Shown: positions 10,572-19,017 of the stretch, one piece after another
Layout: every line of letters starts with the position of its first letter
Position numbering within the stretch: the first letter of the stretch is position 1
The notes under the pieces: model-generated
Told to the model about the DNA's origin: nothing
The model's database searches: none
The model's input: the letters and a program-made list of their open reading frames with translations, nothing else
DNA from: Gallionella sp.
GTDB lineage: Bacteria; Pseudomonadota; Gammaproteobacteria; Burkholderiales; Gallionellaceae
Direction of reading: 5' to 3'
DNA length: 64,000 bases
NCBI GenBank assembly: GCA_028714075.1
Contig: JAQTMZ010000005.1
Span: 1 to 64,000 of the forward strand
Made by a program: the position numbers and the translations under genes

Positions 10572-11024
10572 ATGACGATTCGTTTGATGGTAATTGACGA
10601 TCACGATCTGGTTCGTGACGGGTTGACTCAGTATTTTGGGATGCAGCCGGGTTTTGAAGTGATCGCTGAGGCGGCTAATTGCAAAGAGCTGCTGGGAAAG
10701 CTGAAGACGACCCCTGTCGATATATTGTTGCTTGATATGGTCATGCCCGGCATCGACGGCAAAGACATGATCTCTCTTGTCAGGGCGTTCTATCCTGATC
10801 TGAAAATACTAATACTCAGCGCACATGATGACATGCAATTGGTGCTGAGTGTAATGAAGGCGGGAGCCTCCGGTTTCATTAGCAAGACCTGTTCACCACA
10901 AGCTCTGCTCAAAGCTGTTAAGGAGGTTGTGGCGACGGGCAAATATATTCCCCGGGATATGGTTGAACGGCTGGAATACGCCGCCATTTCAATACAGCCG
11001 GATAATGCCAATGTTGAAGAATGA
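10572..11024 (+). CDS. Receiver-only NarL-type response regulator
   Basis: A 150-residue complete receiver domain: acidic pocket IDDHD (residues 8-12), phospho-acceptor D in LLLDMVMPGIDG near residue 57, and SKTCSP lysine near 107. It ends with a short acidic tail instead of a LuxR-type helix-turn-helix. It resembles the first half of the 5361 regulator (MPGIDG, KAGASGFISKTCSP), suggesting descent from a NarL-type regulator by loss of the output domain. Start ATG 10572 has GGGGAG 8 bp upstream. It may compete with or relay phosphate in the local two-component network (inference). Confidence 0.8.
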   Translation: MTIRLMVIDDHDLVRDGLTQYFGMQPGFEVIAEAANCKELLGKLKTTPVDILLLDMVMPGIDGKDMISLVRAFYPDLKILILSAHDDMQLVLSVMKAGASGFISKTCSPQALLKAVKEVVATGKYIPRDMVERLEYAAISIQPDNANVEE

Positions 11025-11056
11025 CGCGGGGGTGTGAAACCTACTGAAACGGGCTT

Positions 11057-12217
11057 TTAATGCTTGTGTTTTTCATTCCAAACCCTGGCCGCTTCCTGGG
11101 CTGTGGCAATTTGGTCGGGCGGTATTTGGTCTATGAGTAGACGGGCGCTTTTGTTTCCCCGTGCGGCTGCAAGAACAAACCATTTGTAGGTATCGGCAAC
11201 ATTTTGCGGCACCCCCCATCCCTGGTAATACATGCCACCCAGATTGAATTGGGCATCGGCGTGGCCTTGGTCTGCCGCCAGTTGATACCACTTTGCAGAC
11301 TCGGCATAGTCCTGCGGCACACCCTCACCACGGTAATACATCAGTCCCAGGTTGTATTGGGCAATAGCTTCACCCTGTTCGGCAGCAAGGCGATACCACT
11401 TCACAGCTTCGGTGTAGTCCTTTGGCACGCCATCGCCACGGTAATACATTGCTCCCAGGAATAATTGTGAGAGAACCTCGCCTTGCCCGGCGGCAAGACG
11501 ATACCATTTCACTCCCTCGGCGTGGTTCTGCGGCACGCCTTTGCCTTCGCGATGCATGTTCCCCAAGTGGAATTGCGCGCTGGCATTGCCTTTTTCGGCA
11601 GCGAGGCTATACCATTTCACCGCCTCGGCATCGTTCTGCGGCATGCCTTTGCCCATCCTGTGCATCTGCCCCAGGTTGAATTGCGCCTTGGAGTCTCCCC
11701 GATTGGAAGCAAGGCGGAACCACTTCACCGCCTCGGCATCGTTTTGCGGCACTCCTTTGCCTTCGGCATACATCACGCCCAGATTGTATTGCGCGCTGGC
11801 GTTCCATTGCTCGGCAGCAAGGCGATACCATTTCACCGCCTCGGCATAGTCCTGCGGCACACCAGTGCCGTGGTAATACATGACGCCAAGGTTGTATTGC
11901 GCTTGGGCAAACCCGTTGTCCGCAGCAAGGCGATACCACTTCGCCGATTCGGTGTAGCTTTGCGGCACACCGTTGCCTTCGTGGTACATGTTTCCCAAGT
12001 GTGATTGTGCACTGGCATTTTTCTGCTCTGCGGCAAGAGAGAATTCGCGCAGGGCTGTGGCATAGTCTCCCTTCTCGTATGCCCGCAACCCCTCGTCAAA
12101 ATCCGCCCGCGCCAAAGGTGGTGTCAGCAGAAAAAACAGCATACAGCCGGCGGCCATGCGGCGCGGCGTGCGGTAAAGCGAGGGTGGCAGTGATAGCGTA
12201 AAAACGAGTTTTTTCAT
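11057..12217 (-). CDS. Secreted Sel1-repeat (SLR) protein
   Basis: 386 residues with a long signal peptide whose hydrophobic core is GCMLFFLLTPPLARA, so it is probably exported to the periplasm. The mature part is about eight Sel1-like repeats of 36 residues, each with an A-x-x-x-LG-x-MY-x-x-G-x-GVPQ-x-x-x-A-x-KWY pattern. Sel1/TPR solenoids bind proteins. Family members act in signalling scaffolds, secretion or host interaction. The start at 12217 has no good ribosome site, and an internal Met near residue 21 would give a shorter signal. It converges with the receiver gene at 10572 and has no obvious operon partner. Confidence 0.85.
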   Translation of the reverse strand: MKKLVFTLSLPPSLYRTPRRMAAGCMLFFLLTPPLARADFDEGLRAYEKGDYATALREFSLAAEQKNASAQSHLGNMYHEGNGVPQSYTESAKWYRLAADNGFAQAQYNLGVMYYHGTGVPQDYAEAVKWYRLAAEQWNASAQYNLGVMYAEGKGVPQNDAEAVKWFRLASNRGDSKAQFNLGQMHRMGKGMPQNDAEAVKWYSLAAEKGNASAQFHLGNMHREGKGVPQNHAEGVKWYRLAAGQGEVLSQLFLGAMYYRGDGVPKDYTEAVKWYRLAAEQGEAIAQYNLGLMYYRGEGVPQDYAESAKWYQLAADQGHADAQFNLGGMYYQGWGVPQNVADTYKWFVLAAARGNKSARLLIDQIPPDQIATAQEAARVWNEKHKH

Positions 12218-12858
12218 TATGCCCAGTTACGAAAAGTAATTACTCGGAATGCGGCAATCAACTTTGCCGCTGTTGCCCAACAGGCTCGTTGGCCAACTTC
12301 GCACGTTGCACTTGCAATACATTTGCAATGCAAGCTGTCTCGACCGGAGCCATTGTACGCATTGTGATCTATTTGATTTGCCGGAATAGCGGCATTTTTA
12401 AGGGTATTAGCCAGTTTCAGCTGACGAAACGATGATACCCCTACACTTGGCAGAATTGCAATAGACGGGTTGCATTTCCTGTGGATGGCAGCAAAAAGCA
12501 ATTATCGCATTTATTTCAACCGCTTAAATGCTCAATCCGGGCAGAGATTATGTCGGCGATGGGCTTGAAATTTGTCTTGTCAATAGGCCGAAATATCTAG
12601 ATATAAATATATAGATATTTCGGCCTATTGTTTTTATAATTCCACCGGTCGAAATATATGTGGCTACCCTCATGAATCTGTCAGATTTATAGCGCGATAA
12701 ATTTATTTTGTGAGCTTTTTATTTGGGTAAGTGTGCTGTTAGCAACCTGGATGTTCTGGCGGCATACATAAAAGTGGAAACCTGACAGATTGTTGGTAGG
12801 GGGCTTTCAAGCGGCGAATATCGCTAAATTTTATAAGAAATAAATTTTAAGGCGAATG
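12218..12858. other. 640-bp intergenic region with dyads
   Basis: No gene is seen. It contains the 50-bp dyad at 12581-12630 (separate entry) and a half-site GTCGAAATATATG near 12649. A 10-bp inverted pair, AATCTGTCAG (12676-12685) and CTGACAGATT (12782-12791), reuses the CTGTCAG core. It lies upstream of the hemerythrin gene and may hold its regulatory sites. Confidence 0.5.
12581..12630. promoter_or_regulatory. 50-bp dyad, operator or terminator
   Basis: CAATAGGCCGAAATATCTA (12581-12599) and its exact inverse (12612-12630) flank a 12-bp AT-rich centre, and TTTTTAT follows. The core matches CGAAATATATAGATATTTCG at 10465-10484, which favours a protein-binding site, but the T-run means a terminator is also possible. 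Confidence 0.55.
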
Positions 12859-13278
12859 ATGGCATTGGAGTGGTCGAAACAGCTTAGTGTTGGAAATGCA
12901 ATTATCGATTCCGAACACAAGAATTTGATAGTCATGGTCAACAGTATAGAGCCGATAATTAAGGCAAGGGATGGCGTTGCGCTGTCGCAAGAACTTGAAC
13001 AGATCGAACATTGGTTATGCACTCATTTTGAAAATGAGGAAAGGATTGCATCGGCGGTTGGGTTTGATTTCACCAAAAACAAACTGGAACATCAGGATTT
13101 ACTGAAAGAGTTTCATCGCATAAAAGATGAGTTGATGGCAATGAATGGCATATGGTCTGACAAGGTTGCAAAACAGTACTTTAAATTTCTATGTGATTGG
13201 ATAGCGGGCCACGTTCTTGAAGAAGACATGCTGATGAAGCCAGTGCTGCAAACCCATGAGTATCACTTTCGCGGTTGA
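12859..13278 (+). CDS. Bacteriohemerythrin
   Basis: A 139-residue single-domain hemerythrin, a non-haem di-iron oxygen-binding four-helix bundle. The iron ligands are visible in order: H in DSEHKN, H and E in HFENEER, H in LEHQDLL, then H and D/E in GHVLEEDM. ATG 12859 is preferred to ATG 12856 because AAGG (12849-12852) is better spaced. In low-oxygen or iron-oxidising bacteria such proteins sense, store or deliver O2. The upstream region has several dyads that could give oxygen- or redox-linked control (inference). It converges with the epimerase gene. Confidence 0.9.
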   Translation: MALEWSKQLSVGNAIIDSEHKNLIVMVNSIEPIIKARDGVALSQELEQIEHWLCTHFENEERIASAVGFDFTKNKLEHQDLLKEFHRIKDELMAMNGIWSDKVAKQYFKFLCDWIAGHVLEEDMLMKPVLQTHEYHFRG

Positions 13279-13302
13279 TGAGCAGGCAGTTTCCCTTAAA
13301 AA

Positions 13303-14202
13303 CTACTTGCACAGCAAATTGCTGAGTGCACCGGCCAGATTGGCAAACTGAAAGCGATAGCCGGCAGCGGACATCTTGCCGGGCAATACTTTTTGCCCTT
13401 CCAGCAACAGGCAGGCGCGTTCGCCCATCGCCAGTTTCAGCAGCGGCGCGGGCGCCGCGAACAGCGCAGGGCGATGCAACACTTTCGCCAGGGCCGCAGT
13501 GAATTCCGCATTTGTGACCGGTTGCGGCGCGGTCATGTTATATGGCCCGCTGGCTTGGGCATCGTGCAACAGCCTGAGCAGCATCGCCACATAGTCGTCG
13601 ATATGCACCCAACTCATCCACTGTTTTCCATCGCCCAGGCGCGCGCCCAAACCGAGCTTGAACGGCGGCAGCATGCGCCCCAGCAAACCGCCGTGGCCGC
13701 TTAATATCAAACCGGTGCGCAACAGGCACACCCGCACCCCGGCTTGCTCTGCGGCACGCGCCGCGTCTTCCCACGCGTTGCACAACAGTGCGGCAAAATC
13801 CTCTCCGGCATGCGCCGTCTCGTCCAGCGCGACATCGCCGCGATTGCCGTAATAGCCTACCGCCGAACCGCTTAGCAATACGGTCGGTTTGTGTTTGGCA
13901 GACGCGATATGCCTGACCAGTTCCTGGGTTAAAGTGACGCGGCTGTCCCACAAAACCTGCTTGCGCCGCGCCGTCCAGCGTGCATCGACAATCGGCTCGC
14001 CCGCCAGATTGATAACAGCATCGAAATTTAGCCCGGAATGCCATTCGCCAAGCGATGCCAGCGCATGAACCCCCGCGCCGCATTTAACCGGAACAGATGC
14101 CGGGTTGCGGCTGAACACCGTCAGCTCATGGCCTTCCGCCAGCAATGCCTTGCAAAGTTGCCGGCCGATCAGCCCGGTACCGCCAGTGATAAGAATGCGC
14201 AT
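13303..14202 (-). CDS. TIGR01777/YfcH-like NAD-dependent epimerase
   Basis: 299 residues, an extended SDR protein beginning [16 protein letters not shown] (Rossmann glycine motif). It includes [18 protein letters not shown] with the catalytic-type tyrosine, and [11 protein letters not shown] near the end, all typical of the YfcH/TIGR01777 family with a C-terminal DUF1731 segment. The substrate is not known; plant relatives act in plastid division. The start at 14202 is chosen because GGAGG lies just upstream, although the frame is open further. It faces the divergent membrane-protein gene at 14359. Confidence 0.85.
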   Translation of the reverse strand: MRILITGGTGLIGRQLCKALLAEGHELTVFSRNPASVPVKCGAGVHALASLGEWHSGLNFDAVINLAGEPIVDARWTARRKQVLWDSRVTLTQELVRHIASAKHKPTVLLSGSAVGYYGNRGDVALDETAHAGEDFAALLCNAWEDAARAAEQAGVRVCLLRTGLILSGHGGLLGRMLPPFKLGLGARLGDGKQWMSWVHIDDYVAMLLRLLHDAQASGPYNMTAPQPVTNAEFTAALAKVLHRPALFAAPAPLLKLAMGERACLLLEGQKVLPGKMSAAGYRFQFANLAGALSNLLCK

Positions 14203-14358
14203 ATAGCCTCCGTTCAATTCCAATCCTATCTGAATCTGCGCAGAGATGCTTTCGGTTTTTACCCAACCTGCAAAAAGGTCGCTGCCCATTTTTGGTTCCG
14301 GTTTACCCAGCTTAGGGTATGATAAAAACAACCAAACGTGCTACATGAGGACGGACGA

Positions 14359-14949
14359 ATGAATGACGCTGTGCAGGAAACGGAACTATCGGAGTTAGAA
14401 AGGCTGGAGTTTAACCGCCGCAGCGATGTGGCGTATGCAGTCGTTCCGGCCGCTGTCCGGCTTTTCAGTGAAAGGGCAAAGCTGGAGGAGCGGATCAAGC
14501 GCACGTCAAAGATAGCCCGCAGTTATTGGTACTGGATCGTTATTGCAGGGGGGGTTGTCCTTAACTACTTCTTGTCGGATGAAGGCCATAAAATTACCTG
14601 GGGGACAGGAGTCGCGTTATTGACTATTTTCATGTGGTATTCGAAACAGTATGAACTTGGGCAACTGGAGTCGCAGCGCGACAAATACAACGGAAGGCTT
14701 TATGAAATGGAAGTGATCTGGAATGGCGCGACAGGCAGCCATATCACTTTCTGGGACATCAACAGGTTTGCAGGCGAGTTTGGCTTTGACAGAGAGGCCG
14801 AGGTTTTTTGCGATTGGTGGACAACGCAATCAACATCGATTCTTGCCAGGGTATGTGAACGGGGAACGGCAGAGAAAATAGTTGAGGAATTGGCAAAGCG
14901 TCAGGCCAAGCTCCGGGAAGATCTCCGTGATTTCCGCATCATTCGGTAG
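14359..14949 (+). CDS. Hypothetical protein with two membrane segments
   Basis: 196 residues of unknown family. The first ~55 residues are charged, followed by two hydrophobic helices (YWYWIVIAGGVVLNYF and GTGVALLTIFMWY) joined by a short charged loop. A cytoplasmic region of about 110 residues follows, with VIWNGATGSHITFWDINRF and a basic amphipathic C-terminus. It lies just outside the left edge of the ssrA island and ends about 80 bp before a bidirectional terminator hairpin. The function is not predictable from sequence. Confidence 0.55.
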   Translation: MNDAVQETELSELERLEFNRRSDVAYAVVPAAVRLFSERAKLEERIKRTSKIARSYWYWIVIAGGVVLNYFLSDEGHKITWGTGVALLTIFMWYSKQYELGQLESQRDKYNGRLYEMEVIWNGATGSHITFWDINRFAGEFGFDREAEVFCDWWTTQSTSILARVCERGTAEKIVEELAKRQAKLREDLRDFRIIR

Positions 14950-15022
14950 ATGCGGGCAGCTTCGCAAGTTTACGATCTGACCCTGTTGAGGCGCTTCCGC
15001 GAATATGCGGGAAAAAGTAAAC

Positions 15023-15050
15023 AAAAACGACACCGCGAAGGTGTCGTTTT
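15023..15050. terminator. Original ssrA terminator, now displaced
   Basis: CGACACC, a GCGAA-type loop and GGTGTCG form a stem at 15028-15046, with A-run AAAAA on the left and TTTT on the right, so it can act on both strands. Read on the minus strand it follows the ssrA-like 3' end at 15058-15080, exactly as a terminator follows ssrA. Confidence 0.7.
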
Positions 15051-15057
15051 CGTTTGT

Positions 15058-15080
15058 TGGTGGGACGGCGGCTATTGAAC
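15058..15080 (-). repeat. attL: Island 1 left attachment site (worn ssrA 3' end)
   Basis: The minus strand reads GTTCAATAGCCGCCGTCCCA then CCA, matching the last 24 bases of the live ssrA (24146-24169) with a few changes and one deletion. This is the segment displaced when the island supplied a new ssrA end. The differences imply an old insertion. Confidence 0.8.
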
Positions 15081-15121
15081 ATTGGCGTATTTGCTAGATT
15101 TACGCCGTTGTCTTGTCGGTA

Positions 15122-15143
15122 TTACCCCCAATATTACCCCCAC
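15122..15143. promoter_or_regulatory. Integrase arm-type repeats, left
   Basis: Two TTACCCCCA copies 12 bp apart. The same pair with the same 12-bp period occurs at 23978-23998 on the other side of the island, with a single copy at 23949. They are probable arm-binding sites of the island integrase. Confidence 0.55.
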
Positions 15144-15299
15144 GCGCAAACCGTGACTGGCAAAGTCCGCCCACTGTGGAATCCCACAGGTTAAAAAAAT
15201 ATTTTTCCGCGATCAAACCCTAAAACCGGAAAATTCATTGATTTTGTTGACTTTGAACGCGTTAAAAATACCTGTAACTGATTGAAAATTAACTTGAAC

Positions 15300-15498
15300 T
15301 TTTGCGGGCTTATAGTATCATATTGCTTGCAATCGCAAATTGCTGGCACGCCAAGCGCCAGCAGCGAGCCCCAGAAACCTACTTTCCGGCATGACCGGGA
15401 TACGGGGGGCAGGTGGATTCAGGCCAGCGCAATGCTGGCTCCTCCAAAATAGCGCAACCCGTTGATAAATCAACGGACTAGCACTATTTGGAGGCTGT
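15300..15498 (+). promoter_or_regulatory. Structured leader of the AlpA gene
   Basis: CCTCCAAAATAG (15441-15452) can pair with CTATTTGGAGG (15484-15494), enclosing a small hairpin GTTGATAAATCAAC (15461-15474). The right arm contains the GGAGG ribosome site of the gene at 15499, so folding would hide it. Other hairpins (CCAGC-GCAAT-GCTGG at 15424-15438) lie upstream. Confidence 0.55.
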
Positions 15499-15714
15499 AT
15501 GCAACAAATCCGATTTATAGGTTTGCCGCAAGTTTGCGGCATGACGGGCCTATCGAAGACGTCCTGTTACACTATTCACGACTTCCCGAAACCCATAAAA
15601 ATCAAGGGTTCTGGCGCACCCGCGCAGGGCGGCGCGCGATGGGTTGAGTCAGAGGTACAAGATTGGATGCAATCGCGCATCCAGTTGCGTGATGCCGCGC
15701 AGGGAGGGGTGTAA
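15499..15714 (+). CDS. AlpA-family DNA-binding regulator / excisionase-like protein
   Basis: 71 residues. It has the MerR/AlpA winged helix pattern: FIGLPQVCGMTGLSKTS, then a basic wing FPKPIKIKG and the closing RWVESEVQDWM. AlpA-type proteins activate island integrases or act as recombination directionality factors. It starts 4 bp after GGAGG, which can be masked by the leader hairpin. It is the first gene of the island's left operon and ends 2 bp before the ATPase gene, so the two are probably co-transcribed with the genes behind them. Confidence 0.85.
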   Translation: MQQIRFIGLPQVCGMTGLSKTSCYTIHDFPKPIKIKGSGAPAQGGARWVESEVQDWMQSRIQLRDAAQGGV

Positions 15715-15716
15715 TC

Positions 15717-16607
15717 ATGAAGACCTTTCACTCCGCCGATCTTCTCGCCACCCCACCAAAGCCCATTCAATATATCGTGGACGGGCTATTGCCGCTTGGC
15801 GGAGGAGGCGATACCAGTGGCATGCCGGACTCCGGCAAATCCACAATTCTGCTTAGCATGGCCGCAGCCATATCGACTGGTGCGCCATGGTACGGGCTCA
15901 AGACCGCACAAACACCAACCGCTTGGATTACCGGCGAAGCGAGCGGTAGCGATGCGATACAGCGCGATCTGCACCGCCTGAAGGTCAAAGAGTCTGACAT
16001 TCTGTTTTTTCTGCCCGACGATGTGCTGTTCCGGTGGGTTGACGACCAGTGGATCACGACCGCGAATGGGCGCGCGGTCATCGACCGGATCCGCGAGTTG
16101 AGCATCGGGTTTATGGTCATGGACACGATCGGGAGCCTGGTTGCCGGGCTCAAAGAAGTCGACAACGACCAGCAGCGTCAGCTTGCGCGGCATCTTCGCG
16201 ATGAACTTCACGGCTTGACGTTTCAAACGATCTCGCACACCAACCAGGCCAGTGCGCGCGATGAATTGTCGTGGCGGCTGCATTACCTGAGCCGGGCTGG
16301 TGGCAATGGCTTCCCCGGCTTTGGCCGTTGGGCTGCTGGCGTGTCCCGGTTGCAATGCCACCGGCCAATCAACGCTGCGCTGGAAAAAAACGAAGGCGAG
16401 GCGTTCGGCATCAGCGGGAATGATGTAAAGGCTAAAAAGCTGGTGGCGTTTGGCGTCAGTAAGAATAACGAAGCGCCGCCCGCCGTTTGGACTCATCAGC
16501 ACCCCGCTATATTCGAGATTCGCCGGGATGGTGGGCTTGTGCTGGTGGTGGATGGGAGAGATGAAAAGAATGTAGAGGAGGCGCGCCATGACATCCCTCC
16601 ATACTGA
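15717..16607 (+). CDS. RepA-like AAA ATPase (RecA-fold helicase-like)
   Basis: 296 residues of the AAA_25/RepA type. The Walker A is SGMPDSGKST near residues 34-43 and Walker B is GFMVMDTIGS near 140, with a TISHTNQASARD-like sensor around residue 178. Such proteins, related to plasmid RSF1010 RepA, unwind DNA at island or plasmid origins. It is coupled to AlpA (2-bp gap) and overlaps the next gene by 20 bp. The overlap and spacing indicate a replication-like operon typical of islands that can replicate after excision. Confidence 0.75.
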   Translation: MKTFHSADLLATPPKPIQYIVDGLLPLGGGGDTSGMPDSGKSTILLSMAAAISTGAPWYGLKTAQTPTAWITGEASGSDAIQRDLHRLKVKESDILFFLPDDVLFRWVDDQWITTANGRAVIDRIRELSIGFMVMDTIGSLVAGLKEVDNDQQRQLARHLRDELHGLTFQTISHTNQASARDELSWRLHYLSRAGGNGFPGFGRWAAGVSRLQCHRPINAALEKNEGEAFGISGNDVKAKKLVAFGVSKNNEAPPAVWTHQHPAIFEIRRDGGLVLVVDGRDEKNVEEARHDIPPY

Positions 16608-17418
16608 TTTAGTCAAGACCCCAACGAGCGCATGTCGCATCCCTATATTTGCACCCACGCGCCGCCCGCTGGCAAAAACGGCATGGTGGGTTGATACGTC
16701 ATGGGGGCATGCAGTCATCACTGGCAGGTTAGGGCAGCAGCACCGTGACTTGCTGGATGCCGCACGGATGGTGGCAGAGCGCGAGGACTGGACTACAGAC
16801 GGACGGCTACACCTGCTTGTAGATCCCGCTAAATTGCGTGCTGCAATGGGCGGCGATGCCGTCAACTGGCCACTACTCAAGACGTGGCTCACCGACCTCG
16901 CGCAGGCCATCGTTGACTACCACGTCAACAAGCCGGACATAAACGGTTACGGTGACGGGTTCGGCGGGCTTTTATCGGATGTGAGGGTAGCGAACACAAC
17001 CCAACTGCCTATAACCCGCCCCGGCGCATGGATGGGGGGAAGGCAGTTTATGCGAATCAGTTTTGGGGTGGGCTGGTCACGGCTCATTGCGGACGACAAT
17101 GCGACCCGGTATCCCGTCCGGCAAGTCGTAGCCCTCAAGCACGGCTTTAGCCAGGCCGTAGCGCGCTATTGCTTGTCGCACGCTACTGTGAGGGATACCG
17201 TAGCGGGATTGATGCTTAAGCTGGATGCGCAGGGCGAGTTGAGGAAAAGGCGGAGAGAGCTGGCCGCCGACACCGCCGAACTTGCAGCGCTTGGCATCAT
17301 CATCGAAGGCGACAAAATCAGCACGGAGCGGAAGCAAAGTCCAGGTGACCGGAAGCAAAGTCCAGGTGACCGGAAGCAAAGTCCAGGTGAAACGCCCCCT
17401 TTATCAATAGATCAATAG
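16588..17418 (+). CDS. Putative island replication protein
   Basis: 276 residues, starting after GGAGG inside the end of the ATPase gene. No family is firmly recognised. It is mixed alpha/beta in look, with a conserved-looking GGRQFMRISFGVGWSRL (first part GGRQFMRIS) and a basic C-terminal helix. The tail carries three copies of RKQSPG(D/E) encoded by 21-bp direct repeats. The position behind a RepA-like helicase suggests an initiator or primase-type partner, by context only. Confidence 0.45.
   Translation: MTSLHTDLVKTPTSACRIPIFAPTRRPLAKTAWWVDTSWGHAVITGRLGQQHRDLLDAARMVAEREDWTTDGRLHLLVDPAKLRAAMGGDAVNWPLLKTWLTDLAQAIVDYHVNKPDINGYGDGFGGLLSDVRVANTTQLPITRPGAWMGGRQFMRISFGVGWSRLIADDNATRYPVRQVVALKHGFSQAVARYCLSHATVRDTVAGLMLKLDAQGELRKRRRELAADTAELAALGIIIEGDKISTERKQSPGDRKQSPGDRKQSPGETPPLSIDQ
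17330..17391 (+). repeat. Three 21-bp direct repeats at the end of the rep-like gene
   Basis: Unit CGGAAGCAAAGTCCAGGTGA plus one base, three near-perfect copies, in frame as seven-residue repeats. Iterons of plasmid origins have this length and can overlap rep genes, but a simple coding repeat is equally possible. Confidence 0.7.
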
Positions 17419-17736
17419 ATCAATAGGGCGGGGCTCCAAAAGTCGCCCGCCCATAAAAACCAAAGTCAAAAGCTAAGTCAAGGTCAAAAGCGGAAGTGTC
17501 AAAAGAGTCGGGACAGTCAAGAACAAATGCCAAATCAGATACCAGCCGCTCCCGTTGGTCGCTCTCGGTTTGCAGACCTCCTTTGACACTTCCGTTTTTG
17601 ATCTTGGTTTTATGAGCGGAGCGGCAGAATAACTGTATACGACTGTCTACACGCGTATTCACGGAGTGAACTAGGGCTATATCAGATAACGGTTGCAGGC
17701 GTATACAGATTACGAACTAATAAAGGAGACAGCGAC
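17419..17736. other. Intergenic space with direct and inverted repeats
   Basis: Contains several AAAGTCAA/AGGTCAAAA words (17460-17500). A 14-bp inverted pair, CGGAAGTGTCAAA near 17491 and CTTTGACACTTCCG near 17580, is separated by about 75 bp. No gene is convincing. It could be an origin, a long-loop hairpin or a small RNA locus. Confidence 0.4.
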
Positions 17737-18066
17737 ATGAACAATGAGATAAGCACCAAGCCGATTTCAGCAAGAGTTTCGCCGGACATTTATCAAAGCA
17801 TCCAGCGAAAATCATTACAGCTTGGTATAACGAAGAGCGAGATTGTTGCGCTGGCACTTGCCGAATTCTTCAATGAGGAACGGGCGGCAGACAGCATCAG
17901 CACATCGCATCAGATGCTGGCCGAGCAAATCAAGAGGATTGCCGTAAAGCAAGATCAGTATGGTGCGCTGTTTTGCCAGGCCTTTGCGGCAGACAACACC
18001 AGGGATGTACGCGAAAACCTTGTTAAACGTGCCAACCGTATAGCCAATTTATCAGTGGAGGGTTAA
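17737..18066 (+). CDS. Ribbon-helix-helix-like small protein
   Basis: 109 residues starting after AAAGGAGACAGCGAC. The N-terminus, KPISARVSPDIYQSIQRKS then LGITKSEIVALALAEF, fits a ribbon-helix-helix DNA-binding fold, as in island copy-control or antitoxin-like repressors. The C-terminal half is a charged helix. It ends 2 bp before the next gene, so they are likely co-transcribed. It may regulate the island or a mobilisation step, which is inference. Confidence 0.6.
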   Translation: MNNEISTKPISARVSPDIYQSIQRKSLQLGITKSEIVALALAEFFNEERAADSISTSHQMLAEQIKRIAVKQDQYGALFCQAFAADNTRDVRENLVKRANRIANLSVEG

Positions 18067-18068
18067 CC

Positions 18069-18527
18069 ATGGACATCGGCGAAATCAAGTCAAAGGCTTT
18101 AGCTGGGGCGACGAAGAAGGAGCTGGTCGCAATGTTTATTGAAGCTGGCTGTTCGCAAGCAACGGCCTATCGTCGTGCGGACGCCATGATGCAAGAAATC
18201 GAGGCGGAGATCGTCGCCAAGATTCAGGGAAAACAAAACGAGGCGATAGATCAAATGGATCTGCCGCGCATATACGACATGCTTATGCGAGTTATCGCCT
18301 GGACGACTTGGGCGGAGCGCGCAACTAGACGAGACCCCAAGGCGGATATTCACTGGCGTACTATGGCGATGGAGTTGAGGCAAGCGCTAAAGGAAACTGG
18401 CTGTCCGATGAGCTATATTGAGGCAGCAATGTACAGCGGCCATGATTCTGACTACGATCCAATCGGCCACCAAAAAGTTACCTATGAGGCCATGATGGAG
18501 CGTGAGAAAAAATTGAGAATCGACTAA
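18069..18527 (+). CDS. Hypothetical island protein with HTH-like N-terminus
   Basis: 152 residues. Residues 8-35 (ALAGATKKELVAMFIEAGCS, ATAYRRAD) look like a helix-turn-helix of the kind found in terminase-small-subunit-like or island accessory proteins. The rest is helical, with RDPKADIHWRTMAMELRQAL. No family name can be assigned. It is translationally close to the upstream ribbon-helix-helix gene. Confidence 0.5.
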   Translation: MDIGEIKSKALAGATKKELVAMFIEAGCSQATAYRRADAMMQEIEAEIVAKIQGKQNEAIDQMDLPRIYDMLMRVIAWTTWAERATRRDPKADIHWRTMAMELRQALKETGCPMSYIEAAMYSGHDSDYDPIGHQKVTYEAMMEREKKLRID

Positions 18528-19017
18528 ATCGGTCATCGGATATGGGCTGAATTTGGCGTGAGAATGCTTTGAGAAAAGGGGTTTATTTCCGCTGAAAAAT
18601 GGTACAGGGTAGGGGGAAGTCGGACATTTTCGGCAAGCCTCAAATTCCGCTACCCCGCCTGGTCAGGCTACGCCCGACACCCAAACCCAATCGGCATCAC
18701 TCGGCACTTCGTTTCTCGCTAGGTAGTCTTGGTGGAATGCTTGCTGGTATGTGGTTATGTTTTGAGTGCCGGCTTTCAAGCGGTGGAGTAACATGGCACG
18801 CTAGACCGGTATGTGCCAATTTCGGTCTGTCAGGGTTAAAATCATTCAGCCTGTTAGGCTCGTTGAAGACGAAACTGTCAGGTAGCCCCCGCCAAGGCTT
18901 AAGGGAGCTATGCGGTGGGTAATAGGATAGAATCACAATTAAGATCACGTCTTCATAATTAAAGTTGTTCAACCTGCTGTATCAATCAAAAAGTGTTAGT
19001 AAGTTTAGGGGAACGCA
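18528..19017. other. 490-bp gap before the restriction genes
   Basis: An open frame at 18599-18922 has no ribosome site or recognisable product and is judged spurious. Composition changes here from GC-rich to AT-rich, marking the start of the restriction-modification cargo. AGGGG lies 5 bp before the TTG start at 19018. Confidence 0.5.

Noticed and set aside
17420-17662. 80-codon minus-strand frame in the ssrA island
   Set aside because: Covers inverted repeats and short direct repeats, and the Phe/Asp-rich product reflects the AAAGTCAA words.
18599-18922. 107-codon plus-strand frame before the restriction genes
   Set aside because: No ribosome site, no recognisable sequence and biased Ser/Leu/Gly composition.
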